A stretch of DNA of 64,000 bases from contig NZ_JNBQ01000006.1 of NCBI RefSeq assembly GCF_001019615.1, positions 1-64,000 of the forward strand, written 5' to 3'. The number at the start of each line of letters is the position of its first letter. Position 1 is the first letter of the stretch. Below, one piece after another: positions 38,050-47,124 of the stretch. The notes under the pieces are model-generated. The model was not told where the DNA came from. It saw nothing but the letters and a program-made list of their open reading frames with translations, and ran no database searches. The stretch is from Cellulosimicrobium funkei. Lineage in GTDB: Bacteria; Actinomycetota; Actinomycetes; Actinomycetales; Cellulomonadaceae. A program made the translations under genes and the position numbers.

Positions 38050-38783
38050 GACGTCGTCGGCGGCTGGCGCAGCAGGTAGCCCACGCCCCGCTTGGTGTGG
38101 ATGAGCGGCGGGAGCGCGACGGGCTCGCCGTCGGGACCGGGCACCGTGAGGTTGTCGATCTTGCGGCGCAGGTAGGAGATGTAGGACTCGACGATGTTCG
38201 CGTCGCCGCCCCAGTCGTACTGCCACACGTGGTCGAGGATCTGCGCCTTCGACAGCACGCGGCCCGCGTTGAGCATGAGGTAGCGCAGGAGCTTGAACTC
38301 CGTGGGGGACAGGTCGACGTCGACGCCCGCGCGACGGACCTCGTGCGAGTCCTCGTCCATCTCGAGGTCGGCGAAGCGCAGCACCGCGTCCTCGACGGGC
38401 TCGGCGTGCGTGCGGCGCAGCACCGCGCGGATGCGGGCGACGACCTCCTCCAGGCTGAACGGCTTCGTCACGTAGTCGTCGCCGCCCACGGTGAGCCCGG
38501 TGATCTTGTCGCGCGTGTCGTCCTTCGCGGTGAGGAAGACGACGGGCGTGTGCTGCCCCTTCTCCCGCAGGCGGCGCGTGACGGTGAACCCGTCCATGTC
38601 CGGCAGCATGACGTCGAGCACGACGAGGTCGGGCTCGACGTCGCGCACGAGCCGCAGGGCGCTCTGCCCGTCCGCGGCGGCGTGGACCTCGAACCCGGCG
38701 AAGCGCAGGGACGTGGCCAGCAGCTCGCGGATGTTCGGCTCGTCGTCGACGACGACGAGGCGTGCCTCAGGCGTGGTGCTCAT
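38046..38783 (-). CDS. OmpR/PhoB-family response regulator
   Basis: 245 residues. The receiver domain has acidic pair Asp13-Asp14, phospho-acceptor Asp57 in VVLDVMLPDMDG, the Thr of FLTAKDD and the Lys of VTKPFSLEE. The C-terminal winged helix ends LIHTKRGVGYLLR. N-terminal sequence LVVVDDEPNIRELLATSLRF is close to TrcR-type regulators. First gene of the two-gene operon. Confidence 0.95.
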   Translation of the reverse strand: MSTTPEARLVVVDDEPNIRELLATSLRFAGFEVHAAADGQSALRLVRDVEPDLVVLDVMLPDMDGFTVTRRLREKGQHTPVVFLTAKDDTRDKITGLTVGGDDYVTKPFSLEEVVARIRAVLRRTHAEPVEDAVLRFADLEMDEDSHEVRRAGVDVDLSPTEFKLLRYLMLNAGRVLSKAQILDHVWQYDWGGDANIVESYISYLRRKIDNLTVPGPDGEPVALPPLIHTKRGVGYLLRQPPTTS

Positions 38784-38886
38784 GCCCCCAGTGTCCTCCC
38801 GCGGTCTGGGAGTCGCCTGGGAACGGGCTCCACCCGCGGCCCGCTCGTGCGGGGCCTCCGGCGCGGTGCGCGTGGGCGGCGTCGGG

Positions 38887-38892
38887 CAGGAT
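38887..38892 (+). promoter_or_regulatory. -10 hexamer of a leaderless promoter (AlkZ-like gene)
   Basis: CAGGAT ends seven bases before the GTG at 38900. Confidence 0.4.
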
Positions 38893-38899
38893 GGCGGGC

Positions 38900-40129
38900 G
38901 TGCGGATCACGGTGGACCAGAGGCGACGACGGCTCGTCGCGCAACAGCTCGCGCTCGCGACGGACCTGCCCGGACGCCCGGCGGCCCGCACCCCCGAGGA
39001 CGTCGTCGACCGGCTTCTCGCCCTGCACGCCACCGACGCCCCGAGCGTCTACCTCTCCGTCCTCGCGCGGGTCCCCGGCCTCGTGCTCGACGACGTCCGG
39101 GACGCCGTGTTCCGGCGTCGCACCCTGGTCAAGGTGCTCGCCATGCGGCGCACGATGTTCGTCGTGCGGCGCGAGACGGTGCCCGTCGTGCACGCGGCCG
39201 CGGCGCTCGCGGTGGCCCGGCGGCTGCGCGCCCGGCTGCTCAAGGAGCTCGCGACGCTGCCCACGGACCCGCCCGTCGACGACGCGGCGACCTTCCTCGC
39301 CGCCGTCGAGGCCCAGGTCCACGCCGCGCTCGCGGAGCACGGGCCGATGGACGGCGCGAGCCTGTCGAAGGCCGCGCCGCTCCTGCGCACCGCGTTCCTG
39401 CCCACCACCGCCAAGACGTGGGACGTACGCCGCACCATGACGTCCCAGCTCATGTCGCTGCTCTCCGCGGAGGGCGCGGTCGTGCGCGGCGAGCCGCGCG
39501 GGTCGTGGTCGTCCAACCGGCACGTCTGGTCGCCCGTCGAGGACTGGTTCCCGGGTGGCATCCCCGCGATGGAGGAGGCGGCCGCGCGCGCGGCGCTCGC
39601 CAGGTCCTGGCTCGAGGTGTTCGGGCCGGCGACGGTCAAGGACCTGACGTGGTGGACGGGCTGGAACCAGCGGGACACGCGCGCCGCGCTCGCGGCGCTC
39701 GACGTCGTCGAGGTCGAGGTCGAGACCGGCACGCCGGAGGACCCGGCCCCGCAGGCCGGCGTGATGCTGCGCGGGACCGACGTGCCCCCGCCCGACGAGG
39801 TCCCGCTCGCGGGGCACGTCGCGCTCCTGCCGTCGCTCGACCCGACGACGATGGGCTGGGCCGCACGTGACTGGTACCTCGGCCCGCACAAGGCCGCGAT
39901 CTTCGACACGATCGGCAACGCCGGCGCGACCGTCTGGTGGGAGGGCCGGATCGTCGGCGCCTGGGCCGTGCGCCCGGGCGGGGAGCCCGCGTTCCGGCTG
40001 CTCGAGGACGTGGGGTCGGACGCCGAGCGCACCGTCGCCGCGGAGGCCGAGCGCATCGCGGCGCTCCTCGGAGGCGACGGCGTGACGGCCTCGTTCCCCA
40101 CGCCCCTGTACCGCGAGCTCCACGCCTGA
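38900..40129 (+). CDS. Winged-helix DNA-binding protein of the AlkZ/YcaQ-like HTH_42 family
   Basis: 409 residues from GTG 38900 (an ATG at 38891 overlaps the promoter hexamer). Recognisable segments: RRLVAQQLAL, DVVDRLLALHATDAPSVYLSVLARV, VKVLAMRRTMFVV, HGPMDGASLSKAAPLLR and LLPSLDPTTMGWAARDWYLG. The family is related to AlkZ DNA glycosylases, which unhook interstrand crosslinks. The conserved LLPSLDP Asp region is present, but the QxD/QxQ catalytic pattern of AlkZ or YcaQ is not certain here. A DNA-repair role is inferred from the family. Confidence 0.82.
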   Translation: MRITVDQRRRRLVAQQLALATDLPGRPAARTPEDVVDRLLALHATDAPSVYLSVLARVPGLVLDDVRDAVFRRRTLVKVLAMRRTMFVVRRETVPVVHAAAALAVARRLRARLLKELATLPTDPPVDDAATFLAAVEAQVHAALAEHGPMDGASLSKAAPLLRTAFLPTTAKTWDVRRTMTSQLMSLLSAEGAVVRGEPRGSWSSNRHVWSPVEDWFPGGIPAMEEAAARAALARSWLEVFGPATVKDLTWWTGWNQRDTRAALAALDVVEVEVETGTPEDPAPQAGVMLRGTDVPPPDEVPLAGHVALLPSLDPTTMGWAARDWYLGPHKAAIFDTIGNAGATVWWEGRIVGAWAVRPGGEPAFRLLEDVGSDAERTVAAEAERIAALLGGDGVTASFPTPLYRELHA

Positions 40130-40150
40130 CGGTGGAGCCCAGCAGGTCGG

Positions 40151-40750
40151 TCAGAGGTAGCGCAGCGGGTCGAACTCGTCGAGCGGGATGATGCGCACGC
40201 GCGGCAGCACGGTCGTGAACGCGCCGGCGTGGTCCTCGAGGTCGAAGACCTCCAGCCCGCGCCCGGTGAGCTCGGTGAGCCGCACGTTGACGAACTCGCG
40301 GAAGGCGAGGACGCCCACGCGGCGGTCGGGGTCGTCGAGCAGCGTCTCGACCTGCGGCAGGAAGTCGCCGTCGTGGCTCGCGAGGAGCACGTCGCCCGGC
40401 TGGTCGACGATCGCGTCCAGCATGCGCTGGATACCGATGTCCACGACCTTCTCGCTGCTCGACCCGGCGAGCGGGATCGGCCGGTAGCCCATCGCGAGCA
40501 GCGCCTGCACGAACGACATCGGCATCTGGCCCGACGACGCGTTGAGGAAGAACAGCGGCGTGACGTCCTGGCCCCAGGCCTGGCGTGCGAACTCCACGAT
40601 CCGGTCCCACCGTGGCCGCTCCTCCGGCGCGGGACGGTGCCCGAGGACGTTCATGCCGAGCGTCGCGTCGATGTTCTCGCCGTCGACGACGAGGTAGGTG
40701 CGGCGCGGCGTCGTCGGTGCTCGGCCGTCGGAGGTCTGGAGGTCGGACAT
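40151..40750 (-). CDS. NYN-domain protein (LabA/DUF88-like, PIN fold)
   Basis: 199 residues. The PIN-like nuclease fold shows acidic residues YLVVDGENID, VVDIGIQRMLDAI and VLLASHDGDFLPQVE in the pattern of LabA/DUF88 proteins, which are thought to be RNases. It is convergent with the AlkZ-like gene and divergent from the amidotransferase. ATG at 40750 with a leaderless TAGGCT. Confidence 0.87.
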   Translation of the reverse strand: MSDLQTSDGRAPTTPRRTYLVVDGENIDATLGMNVLGHRPAPEERPRWDRIVEFARQAWGQDVTPLFFLNASSGQMPMSFVQALLAMGYRPIPLAGSSSEKVVDIGIQRMLDAIVDQPGDVLLASHDGDFLPQVETLLDDPDRRVGVLAFREFVNVRLTELTGRGLEVFDLEDHAGAFTTVLPRVRIIPLDEFDPLRYL

Positions 40751-40757
40751 GCTGGTC

Positions 40758-40763
40758 AGCCTA
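40758..40763 (-). promoter_or_regulatory. -10 hexamer of a leaderless promoter (NYN gene)
   Basis: TAGGCT on the minus strand ends seven bases before the ATG at 40750. Confidence 0.5.
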
Positions 40764-40828
40764 TCCGCGCGACGGTCGCCTGCCATGTCCACGACGTGGG
40801 TGTTTGCGTCGGGGTACCCCGGAGTGGG

Positions 40829-40834
40829 TACCGT
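40829..40834 (+). promoter_or_regulatory. -10 hexamer of a leaderless promoter (amidotransferase)
   Basis: TACCGT ends eight bases before the GTG at 40843. Confidence 0.45.
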
Positions 40835-40842
40835 CGGACCTC

Positions 40843-41601
40843 GTGACCACGTACGACACCGACGCCACGGCCGCAACCGGAACCGTCCGGATCACGGTCG
40901 TCCAGAACTCCCCGGACGTCGCGCTCGACGCCTACGCCGACCAGCTCGCCGCCGACCTGCGGGTCGTGCGCCCGTACGACGGCGACGCGATTCCCACGGC
41001 GGACGAGGTCGGCGACGGCCTCGTCGTCCTCGGCGGGCACATGTCCGCGCACGACGACGAGCGCGCCCCCTGGCTGCCCGCGCTGCGCGAGACCCTGCTC
41101 GCCGCCGCGACGACCGGCGTCCCGACGCTCGGCATCTGCCTCGGGGCCCAGCTCCTCGCCGTCGCCGGCGGTGGGCACGTCCAGGTCTCCGCGCCTCCGG
41201 GGCGCGAGGCCGGCGCGACCCGCGTCTTCTGGCGCGCCGACGCCGAGACGGACCCCGTGCTCTCCGCGCTCGCCGCGGGCGACGCGCCGGTGCGGTACGT
41301 GACGAGCATGCACGCCGACGCCGTCGTCGACCTTCCCTCCGGCGCCGTCTGGCTCGGGTCGTCCAACATGTACCCGTACCAGGCGTTCCGCCTCGGTTCG
41401 GCGCTCGGCGTGCAGTTCCACCCCGAGGCGACGCGCTCGGGCTTCGAGACGTGGTGCGACGCGTTCGACGACGTCGACACCGCCGCCGCCCTCGCCGGGT
41501 TCGACGAGCACGCGCCCGAGATCCTCGACGGCGGCCGCCGACTCGCCGAGGCCTTCGCCGCCGAGGTCCGCGCGACCGTCGGGCGGAGCGTCCCGGCCTG
41601 A
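40843..41601 (+). CDS. Class I glutamine amidotransferase-like protein
   Basis: 252 residues. The nucleophile elbow GICLGAQLLA (Cys about 103) and the FHPEA His-Glu pair complete the triad of class I (GuaA/PuuD-like) glutaminases. The protein is stand-alone with no synthetase domain, like GMP-synthase-like amidotransferases of unknown partner. GTG start, probably leaderless. Confidence 0.88.
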   Translation: MTTYDTDATAATGTVRITVVQNSPDVALDAYADQLAADLRVVRPYDGDAIPTADEVGDGLVVLGGHMSAHDDERAPWLPALRETLLAAATTGVPTLGICLGAQLLAVAGGGHVQVSAPPGREAGATRVFWRADAETDPVLSALAAGDAPVRYVTSMHADAVVDLPSGAVWLGSSNMYPYQAFRLGSALGVQFHPEATRSGFETWCDAFDDVDTAAALAGFDEHAPEILDGGRRLAEAFAAEVRATVGRSVPA

Positions 41602-41608
41602 CCGAGGC

Positions 41609-42412
41609 TCACCAGTCGGAGGTCGGAGCGTCCTGGGTGGTGGTTCCGGACCCGATCGCGGGCGTGACCTGGGTGGGCGACACCTGCGGAGCCGGGGACG
41701 AGCCCTGCTTGAGGGCGGCGAGGCGCGCCTCGATCTCGACGGCCTCGCCGGACGTCTCGAGCTCGGCGAACTGGGAGTCGATGCTCGACGCCGCGACCTC
41801 GGCCTGGCCGATCGCCTGCGCCTCCTCGCGCCGCACGATCTCCTCGTAGCGCGAGATCTCGCTCGTCGGGTCGAGCACGTTGATGGAGCTGATCGCGCCC
41901 TGGACGGTCTGCTGCGCCTGGGCGCTCTTCTGCCGGGCGACGAGCGAGTCGCGCTTGGACCTCAGCTCGCCGAGCTTGTCCTTCATCATCGCGAGGCCTG
42001 ACTTGAGCTTCTCGACCGACTCGCGCTGCGACGCGATGAGCGGCTCGGCCTGGCGGACCTCGCCCTCGGCGGAGATCTGCTTGCCGAGCGCGATCTTGGC
42101 GAGGTTGTCGAACTTGTCGGCGTTGGCGGTGTCGCCCTGCTGCCGGTAGCGGTCGGCCTGCGCGGACGCGGCGACGGCCTTCTGTCCCCACTCCTGCACG
42201 GCGGCGACGTCCTCGTTGTAGTCCTGCTCCGCGAGGCGCAGGTTGCCGATGGTCTGCGCGACGGCCTGCTCGGCGTCGGCGATGTTGTTCGTGTAGTCGC
42301 GCACGAGCTGGTCCAGCATCTTCTGCGGGTCCTCCGCGTTGTCCAGGAGTGCGTTGATGTTCGCGCGGGCGAGCTGCGCGATCCGTCCGAAGATGCTCTG
42401 CTTCTCCGCCAT
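41609..42412 (-). CDS. PspA/IM30-family protein
   Basis: 267-residue ESCRT-III-like protein that forms long coiled coils on the membrane and protects it under envelope stress. MAEKQSIFGRIAQLARANIN with the amphipathic N-terminal helix and EDPQKMLDQLVRDY are family signatures. The last 35 residues are a Pro/Ser/Thr-rich tail. The adjacent upstream gene on the same strand encodes a TPM protein, a recurrent partner in actinobacteria. Confidence 0.93.
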   Translation of the reverse strand: MAEKQSIFGRIAQLARANINALLDNAEDPQKMLDQLVRDYTNNIADAEQAVAQTIGNLRLAEQDYNEDVAAVQEWGQKAVAASAQADRYRQQGDTANADKFDNLAKIALGKQISAEGEVRQAEPLIASQRESVEKLKSGLAMMKDKLGELRSKRDSLVARQKSAQAQQTVQGAISSINVLDPTSEISRYEEIVRREEAQAIGQAEVAASSIDSQFAELETSGEAVEIEARLAALKQGSSPAPQVSPTQVTPAIGSGTTTQDAPTSDW

Positions 42413-42518
42413 GGTCGTCCCTCTCTGGTGAGCCGTCTCGTACTGGTCGGGTGCTGCGTGCTGGTCTCGTCCGTCCGTCCGTCCGTGCTGGTCTGGTCGC
42501 GGGTGCTCCGGGTCCTCG

Positions 42519-44573
42519 TCAGAAGCGGCCGCCGCGGCCCGAGCGACCGCCCGAGGACCGGCCGCCGGAGCGCCCGCCCGACCGGCCGCCTCCGAACCCG
42601 CCCCCGCCGAACCCGCCCCCGAAGCTGCCGCCGCCGAACCCGCCGGAGCGGCCCCCACCCCCTCCTCCGCGCAGGATCGAGTCGAGCAGGATGCCGCCGA
42701 GCACCATGCCCCCGACGTTGCTCCCCCCACCACCGCCACCGCCGAACATCCCGCCGCCCTGCGACGACTGCCAGCTCGACGCGTCCTGCTGGGCGCGCTG
42801 CGCGGCGGACTGCGCCTGCGCGTCGGCCTGCTGCGCGCGGTCGAGCGCGGCGACGGGGTCGGTCGGCTGGAGGGCGCGGGCCTCGCCGAGCAGGCGGATC
42901 GCCTCCGAGAGCCGGGTGCGCGCCTCGGGACCGACGGCGCCCCGCCGGGTCTCGATGAAGTCGTTCGTCGCGCGGACCTGGGAGTCGACGCGAGCGAGCG
43001 TGTCGCGCAGGAGCGCGTTGGCGCGCGCCGCCTGCTCGGCCCGCTCGCGGAACGGCGTGAGGGCCGCGTCGAGAGCGGCCTCGGCCGCGGTGAGGCGCCG
43101 CAGGGCCGCCAGCGGGTCACCGCCGTCGCGCGCGGCGCTCGCCGCCGTCGCGGCCGCCTGCGCCTCCGCGAGGGCCGGGGCCACGGCGGGGTCTGCGGGT
43201 GCGAGCCGGCCGGCGTCGGCGATGTCGGAGGTGATGGAGGCCAGCCCCCTGTCGAGGCGCGGGCCCGACTCGGCGAGGTCCGTGCCGGCCCGGTCGACGG
43301 CGTCGAGCAGCGTGACCGCCTGCCCGACGGCGTTCTGCGCGGCCCGCGCGAGCGCGACCGCCGTCGCGCGGTCCTTGCCGGCGAGCGCCTCCCGGCCCCG
43401 CGCGACGGACTCCCGGGCGTTCGCGACGAGTGCCTGCGCCTGGTCGGGGTTCTGCGCGACGGACGCGAGCGACGTCGGCGGGTAGGTGCGGGCGAGACCT
43501 TCGAGGGTCGCGCGTGCGGGCTCGACGCGGGCGAGGACCTCGCTCGCGCGCTGGGCGGTCTCGTCGAGCACCTGCGGGGCGCGTGCCTGGAGGTCGCGCA
43601 GCTCGTCGAACGTGCGGGACTGGGCGTCGAGGGACTCGGCCACCTCGTCGCACAGCGCGACGATGCGGGCCATCGCGTCCCGGGCCTGCGGCTCGGTCTC
43701 GGGCCGGTCGTCGTCGAGCTGCTGACGGAGCGCGAACGCCTCGGAGACCTTCCGCTTGCCCTCGGCGAGCGCCGCGGAGAACTGCTGCGTCGCCTCGAGG
43801 CCGAACTGGGCCTGCGCGAAGCCGAGCTCTTGCTCCGACGTCTTCACGGCGTCGTCGATCGCGACGAGGGCGGCGCTCGCGCGCCGGTTGAGCTCGTCGG
43901 TGGGCAGGGCCGCGAGGCCACCCTCCGCGGGACCCCCGCCCGGGGCGGTGCGGCGGCGTCTGGCGACCGCGCGCACGACCAGCACGACGACGAGGACGAG
44001 CACGCCGAGCCCGAGCAGGACCCAGAACCAGGAGACGCCGCCGGAGCCCTGGCTCGCGCCGCGCGCGACCTCGGCCGCGGCGATCGCGGCGCCCGCCCAG
44101 TCGTCGTCCCGCAGCTCGTCCTCCACCGCGGCGGAGATCCGGTCCAGCTCGGCGTCGGTGAGGGACACGTTGTTGTCGTAGGAGAGCCCGTAGCGCCGGT
44201 CCTCGGTGGCGACGGCGAGGAGCAGGTCGTCCACCCCGAGCCCGGACGTGTTGGCCGTGGCGTTCGCCCAGTCGACGCCGTCCATGCCGTCGAAGCTCGC
44301 GACGTACACGACGAAGAGCTGGAGGTCGGTGTCCTGCGCGAGGCGGTCGAGCGCGTCCTGGACCTCGTCGGTCTGGTTGCCGAGCACGCCGTCGGGGTCG
44401 GTGATCTCGCCCGCGACGTCCAACGGGGCCACGGCGTGAGCGGTCGCGGCGGGGAGGAGCAGGGCGAGGCCGGTCACGAGGGCGACGAGCGCCGCCGCGA
44501 CGAGGGCGAGCGACGCGCGCGCGCCACGGTCCGCGGCGGCGCGGGGGAGCGAGGGACGGTGGGCCGTGCTCAC
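42519..44573 (-). CDS. TPM-domain membrane protein with long coiled-coil region and Gly-rich tail
   Basis: 684 residues. Signal peptide (about 1-47), extracellular TPM (DUF477) domain (about 50-180; ITDPDGVLGNQTDEVQDALD, GYSYDNNV-like GLSYDNNVSLTD), membrane helix (about 195-220), then about 380 residues of Ala/Glu/Arg-rich helices likely to form coiled coils inside the cell. The end is a glycine-rich tail of about 75 residues with GGGFGGG and GGRSGGRS repeats. Start GTG with AAGGA upstream. Its position before pspA and the coiled-coil content suggest they act together at the membrane; that is inference. Confidence 0.88.
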   Translation of the reverse strand: MSTAHRPSLPRAAADRGARASLALVAAALVALVTGLALLLPAATAHAVAPLDVAGEITDPDGVLGNQTDEVQDALDRLAQDTDLQLFVVYVASFDGMDGVDWANATANTSGLGVDDLLLAVATEDRRYGLSYDNNVSLTDAELDRISAAVEDELRDDDWAGAAIAAAEVARGASQGSGGVSWFWVLLGLGVLVLVVVLVVRAVARRRRTAPGGGPAEGGLAALPTDELNRRASAALVAIDDAVKTSEQELGFAQAQFGLEATQQFSAALAEGKRKVSEAFALRQQLDDDRPETEPQARDAMARIVALCDEVAESLDAQSRTFDELRDLQARAPQVLDETAQRASEVLARVEPARATLEGLARTYPPTSLASVAQNPDQAQALVANARESVARGREALAGKDRATAVALARAAQNAVGQAVTLLDAVDRAGTDLAESGPRLDRGLASITSDIADAGRLAPADPAVAPALAEAQAAATAASAARDGGDPLAALRRLTAAEAALDAALTPFRERAEQAARANALLRDTLARVDSQVRATNDFIETRRGAVGPEARTRLSEAIRLLGEARALQPTDPVAALDRAQQADAQAQSAAQRAQQDASSWQSSQGGGMFGGGGGGGSNVGGMVLGGILLDSILRGGGGGGRSGGFGGGSFGGGFGGGGFGGGRSGGRSGGRSSGGRSGRGGRF

Positions 44574-44715
44574 GCGCCGATCCTTTCCCAGCCCCTGGGG
44601 TCCCGCAATCGGGGCCGGGGCGCCGTGGGGCGTACCGCCGTCGGCGGGCACGACGGCGGAGGCCCGCCTCCCTCTCGGGGAGACGGGCCTCGTGACGCTC
44701 GACCGGTGCGGTCGG

Positions 44716-46914
44716 TCACCCGCAGGTCAGCGCCGCGTAGGGCGCGCTGACCTCGCTCGTGACGCCTCCGGCGACCGCGCTGACGACAGCGTCGCCCGCC
44801 GCCACCGAGGCGGCGCGCACCGCGAACGACTGGTACGCGTTCGCGCCCGGGGCGACGCTCGCGACGGTGCGCGACCCGAACGGCGTCGAGAGCGTCACCG
44901 CGAGCGGCGCGTCGCCGCCGTTGGTCGCCCGGACCGCGACGTACGCCTTGCCCGCGAGGCAGCGCGTCGTGGCCTCGACCGTGACGTCCGCCTCCGCGGG
45001 GAGGTCGGTCGGGTAGGCGACGACCTGCGGGGAGGCGAACGAGCCGACGGCGGGAGCGCCCGTCTCGTTGACGACGTGGTCGATGCCGCCCGACCCGTTG
45101 AGGAAGACGCTCGTCATGGACCGGAACGTCACGCCCGCGCGGACCGGCGTCTGGATGCCGCTCGCGACGCGCACGTCGACGCCCTGGTTGAAGAACGAGT
45201 ACACGCCCAGCCCGACGGCGTCGTGACGCTGCACGTGGTCGCCCACCCGGTACGACGCGTACCCCTTGCGGTCGCCGTCCATGAACGCGGCCTGGCTCGG
45301 CACGTCGTAGGGGATCTCGCTCTGGTAGAAGACCGTGCGTCCGCGCTCGCCGTTCCAGATCGTCTGGTTCTTCTGGTAGTGCTCGACGAACAGGCCCGTG
45401 GCGGTCACGTCGTCGCCGTTCACGACGACGCCGTGGTCGCCCGTGTTCTGGTCCCACCCGATGCCGCTGCCGTGGTCCCCGCGCCAGGCCCAGATGTGGT
45501 CGAGCAGCACGTGGTCGCTGTTGACCTCGATGCTCGTCGTCGCCTTGCCGACCCACGGGCCGCCGACGCGGACGAACACGTCGGTGAGCGTCGTCGGGTC
45601 GGCGGCGTCCGCCACGTGCGCGTCCGCCGGACCGACGCGCACGAGGACGTCCGACTCCACCGGTCCGGCGTCGACCGTGATGCCCGCGACCTTCACGCCC
45701 GCGACGTCGCCGATCTCCAGCGCCGCGGTGCCCGACGTCGGCGCGAGGGACGCGTAGCCGAGGCCGAGCACGACCGTGTCGGGGTTCTCGACCTGGATCG
45801 CCTCGTCGAGGTGGTAGACGCCGGGGGTGAGCAGGAGGTTCTTTCCGGTGGCGAGGGCCGCGTTGATCTCCGCCGCCGAGTCGCCCTCGTGGGCGACGAA
45901 GAACGTGTCGAGGGAGAGCTTCTGGCCCGCGTCCGCGTCGGTCGACCAGTCGACGCCGCGCGTCTCGGTCCGCGCGTTCGGCACGAACACGGCGAGGTCC
46001 TCGCCGTCACGGAAGAGGAACGGCGCCTCCCGGCTCAGCGGGGTCGTGTCGAGCGTCGTCTTGTTGCCGGCGGTGCCGTCGGGCCGGGGCCCGAAGTCCG
46101 TGGCCGGGGCGCCCTCGACGCCGGAGAAGACCATGTTCCACACGCCGCCGTCCCAGGTGCCGACCTCGGAGTTGCGCGTGTACCACTGCTGCTGCGAGCC
46201 GGTCACGAGGCGGCCGGAGACGCGCGAGTTGGCCAGGTAGCCGCCGCTCGCGTACTCGCCGAAGCGGCCGAACACCGTGAGGTCGCCCTGGATGTCGACC
46301 CGGCGCAGCGGCGCGGCCTGCGACACGGCGAACCGGAGCTGGTGCGGGTCCGTGATCCCGGCCGGGAACGGGCGGTTCACGTCCTCGTCGACCGGGCGCT
46401 GGATCGGGTTGATCGCGACGTTGCTCAGCGAGCGCCAGAAGCGCGTCAGCGAGCCCGGGTCCTGGCAGCTCCACGGGTTGTTCGGGCAGCTCACGACCGG
46501 CTGCACGCTCAGCGCGCCGTTGATGAGCACGTCGTCGGGCTGCGCGCCGAGGCCGGCGATCGCGGTGTAGTAGCCGACCTCGGCGTTGACGATGCCGGTC
46601 GCCGTCGCCGGGTCGTTCGCGCCGGACGCGTCGCCGTAGACGCCGGGCTCGAAGAACACGGCGTGGCGGTCCTGGCTGAACTCCGCCTCGTCGTTGATCG
46701 ACGCGAGGTAGGTGTTGATCTGGTCCACCGACCACGAGTCGTCGATGAAGACGACGTTCGGTCCGAGGTCGGGGTCGGTGGCCGGGGCGGCCGTCGCGGG
46801 CGCACCGAGCGCCACGCCCGTCGCGGCCACGGCGAGCGCCGCCACGCCCGCGCCGGCGGCACGGGCGCGACGGGCCGTTCTGCTCGCGCCGGGGATGGTC
46901 GTCGAGAAGGTCAC
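44716..46914 (-). CDS. Secreted parallel beta-helix protein, probably polysaccharide-active
   Basis: 732 residues. Signal peptide (about 1-42, ending ATAAP), then pectate-lyase-like right-handed beta-helix sequence with repeated short strands (LLLTPGVYHLDEAIQV, TVVLGLGYASLAPT, HVLLDHIWAWRGDHG, GVVVNGDDVTATGLFVEHY), which is typical of carbohydrate-active enzymes. The final 90 residues are the CLAGKAYVAVRATNGG ... NAYQSFAVRA module also at the end of the protein encoded at 41-1711. I cannot assign a glycosidase or lyase family. The GTG at 46914 is chosen for GAAGGAGAA upstream and the signal peptide. Confidence 0.85.
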   Translation of the reverse strand: MTFSTTIPGASRTARRARAAGAGVAALAVAATGVALGAPATAAPATDPDLGPNVVFIDDSWSVDQINTYLASINDEAEFSQDRHAVFFEPGVYGDASGANDPATATGIVNAEVGYYTAIAGLGAQPDDVLINGALSVQPVVSCPNNPWSCQDPGSLTRFWRSLSNVAINPIQRPVDEDVNRPFPAGITDPHQLRFAVSQAAPLRRVDIQGDLTVFGRFGEYASGGYLANSRVSGRLVTGSQQQWYTRNSEVGTWDGGVWNMVFSGVEGAPATDFGPRPDGTAGNKTTLDTTPLSREAPFLFRDGEDLAVFVPNARTETRGVDWSTDADAGQKLSLDTFFVAHEGDSAAEINAALATGKNLLLTPGVYHLDEAIQVENPDTVVLGLGYASLAPTSGTAALEIGDVAGVKVAGITVDAGPVESDVLVRVGPADAHVADAADPTTLTDVFVRVGGPWVGKATTSIEVNSDHVLLDHIWAWRGDHGSGIGWDQNTGDHGVVVNGDDVTATGLFVEHYQKNQTIWNGERGRTVFYQSEIPYDVPSQAAFMDGDRKGYASYRVGDHVQRHDAVGLGVYSFFNQGVDVRVASGIQTPVRAGVTFRSMTSVFLNGSGGIDHVVNETGAPAVGSFASPQVVAYPTDLPAEADVTVEATTRCLAGKAYVAVRATNGGDAPLAVTLSTPFGSRTVASVAPGANAYQSFAVRAASVAAGDAVVSAVAGGVTSEVSAPYAALTCG

Positions 46915-46987
46915 GGTGGGTGTTCTCCTTCGAACAGGGGGCCGGCGCAACGCACCGACGCCGGCGCGACGTCGCGCCGATGCGGGG

Positions 46988-46993
46988 AGCCTA
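46988..46993 (-). promoter_or_regulatory. -10 hexamer of the beta-helix gene promoter
   Basis: TAGGCT on the minus strand with CTGACA 18 bases upstream as -35, giving a leader of about 65 nt to the GTG at 46914. Confidence 0.5.
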
Positions 46994-47000
46994 GGGCACG

Positions 47001-47018
47001 ACTGACTGTCTTGTCAGT
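47001..47018. promoter_or_regulatory. Inverted repeat ACTGAC-N6-GTCAGT over the -35 box
   Basis: Perfect 6-bp arms separated by six bases, overlapping the proposed -35 of the beta-helix gene. A plausible second operator; the regulator is unknown. Confidence 0.4.
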
Positions 47019-47025
47019 AACTTGC

Positions 47026-47039
47026 TGGGAGCGCTCTCA
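47026..47039. promoter_or_regulatory. CebR-like LacI-family operator
   Basis: TGGGAGCGCTCTCA matches the known cellulose-utilisation repressor (CebR) operator TGGGAGCGCTCCCA at 13 of 14 positions. It lies just upstream of the beta-helix gene promoter. Confidence 0.65.
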
Positions 47040-47058
47040 CATCGTGGGACAGACCCGT

Positions 47059-47114
47059 GAGTGCATGAAACATGTCGCCCCGAATCGGTTCGAGACGACA
47101 CATTTCACGCACTC
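47059..47114. other. AT-richer hairpin between the XPB and beta-helix genes
   Basis: Arms of 19 bases (47059-47077 and 47096-47114) pair at 16 positions around an 18-base loop. The segment is clearly less GC-rich than its surroundings. It may be a terminator for the XPB gene or a regulatory site. Confidence 0.5.
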
Positions 47115-47124
47115 AACGGGGGCG

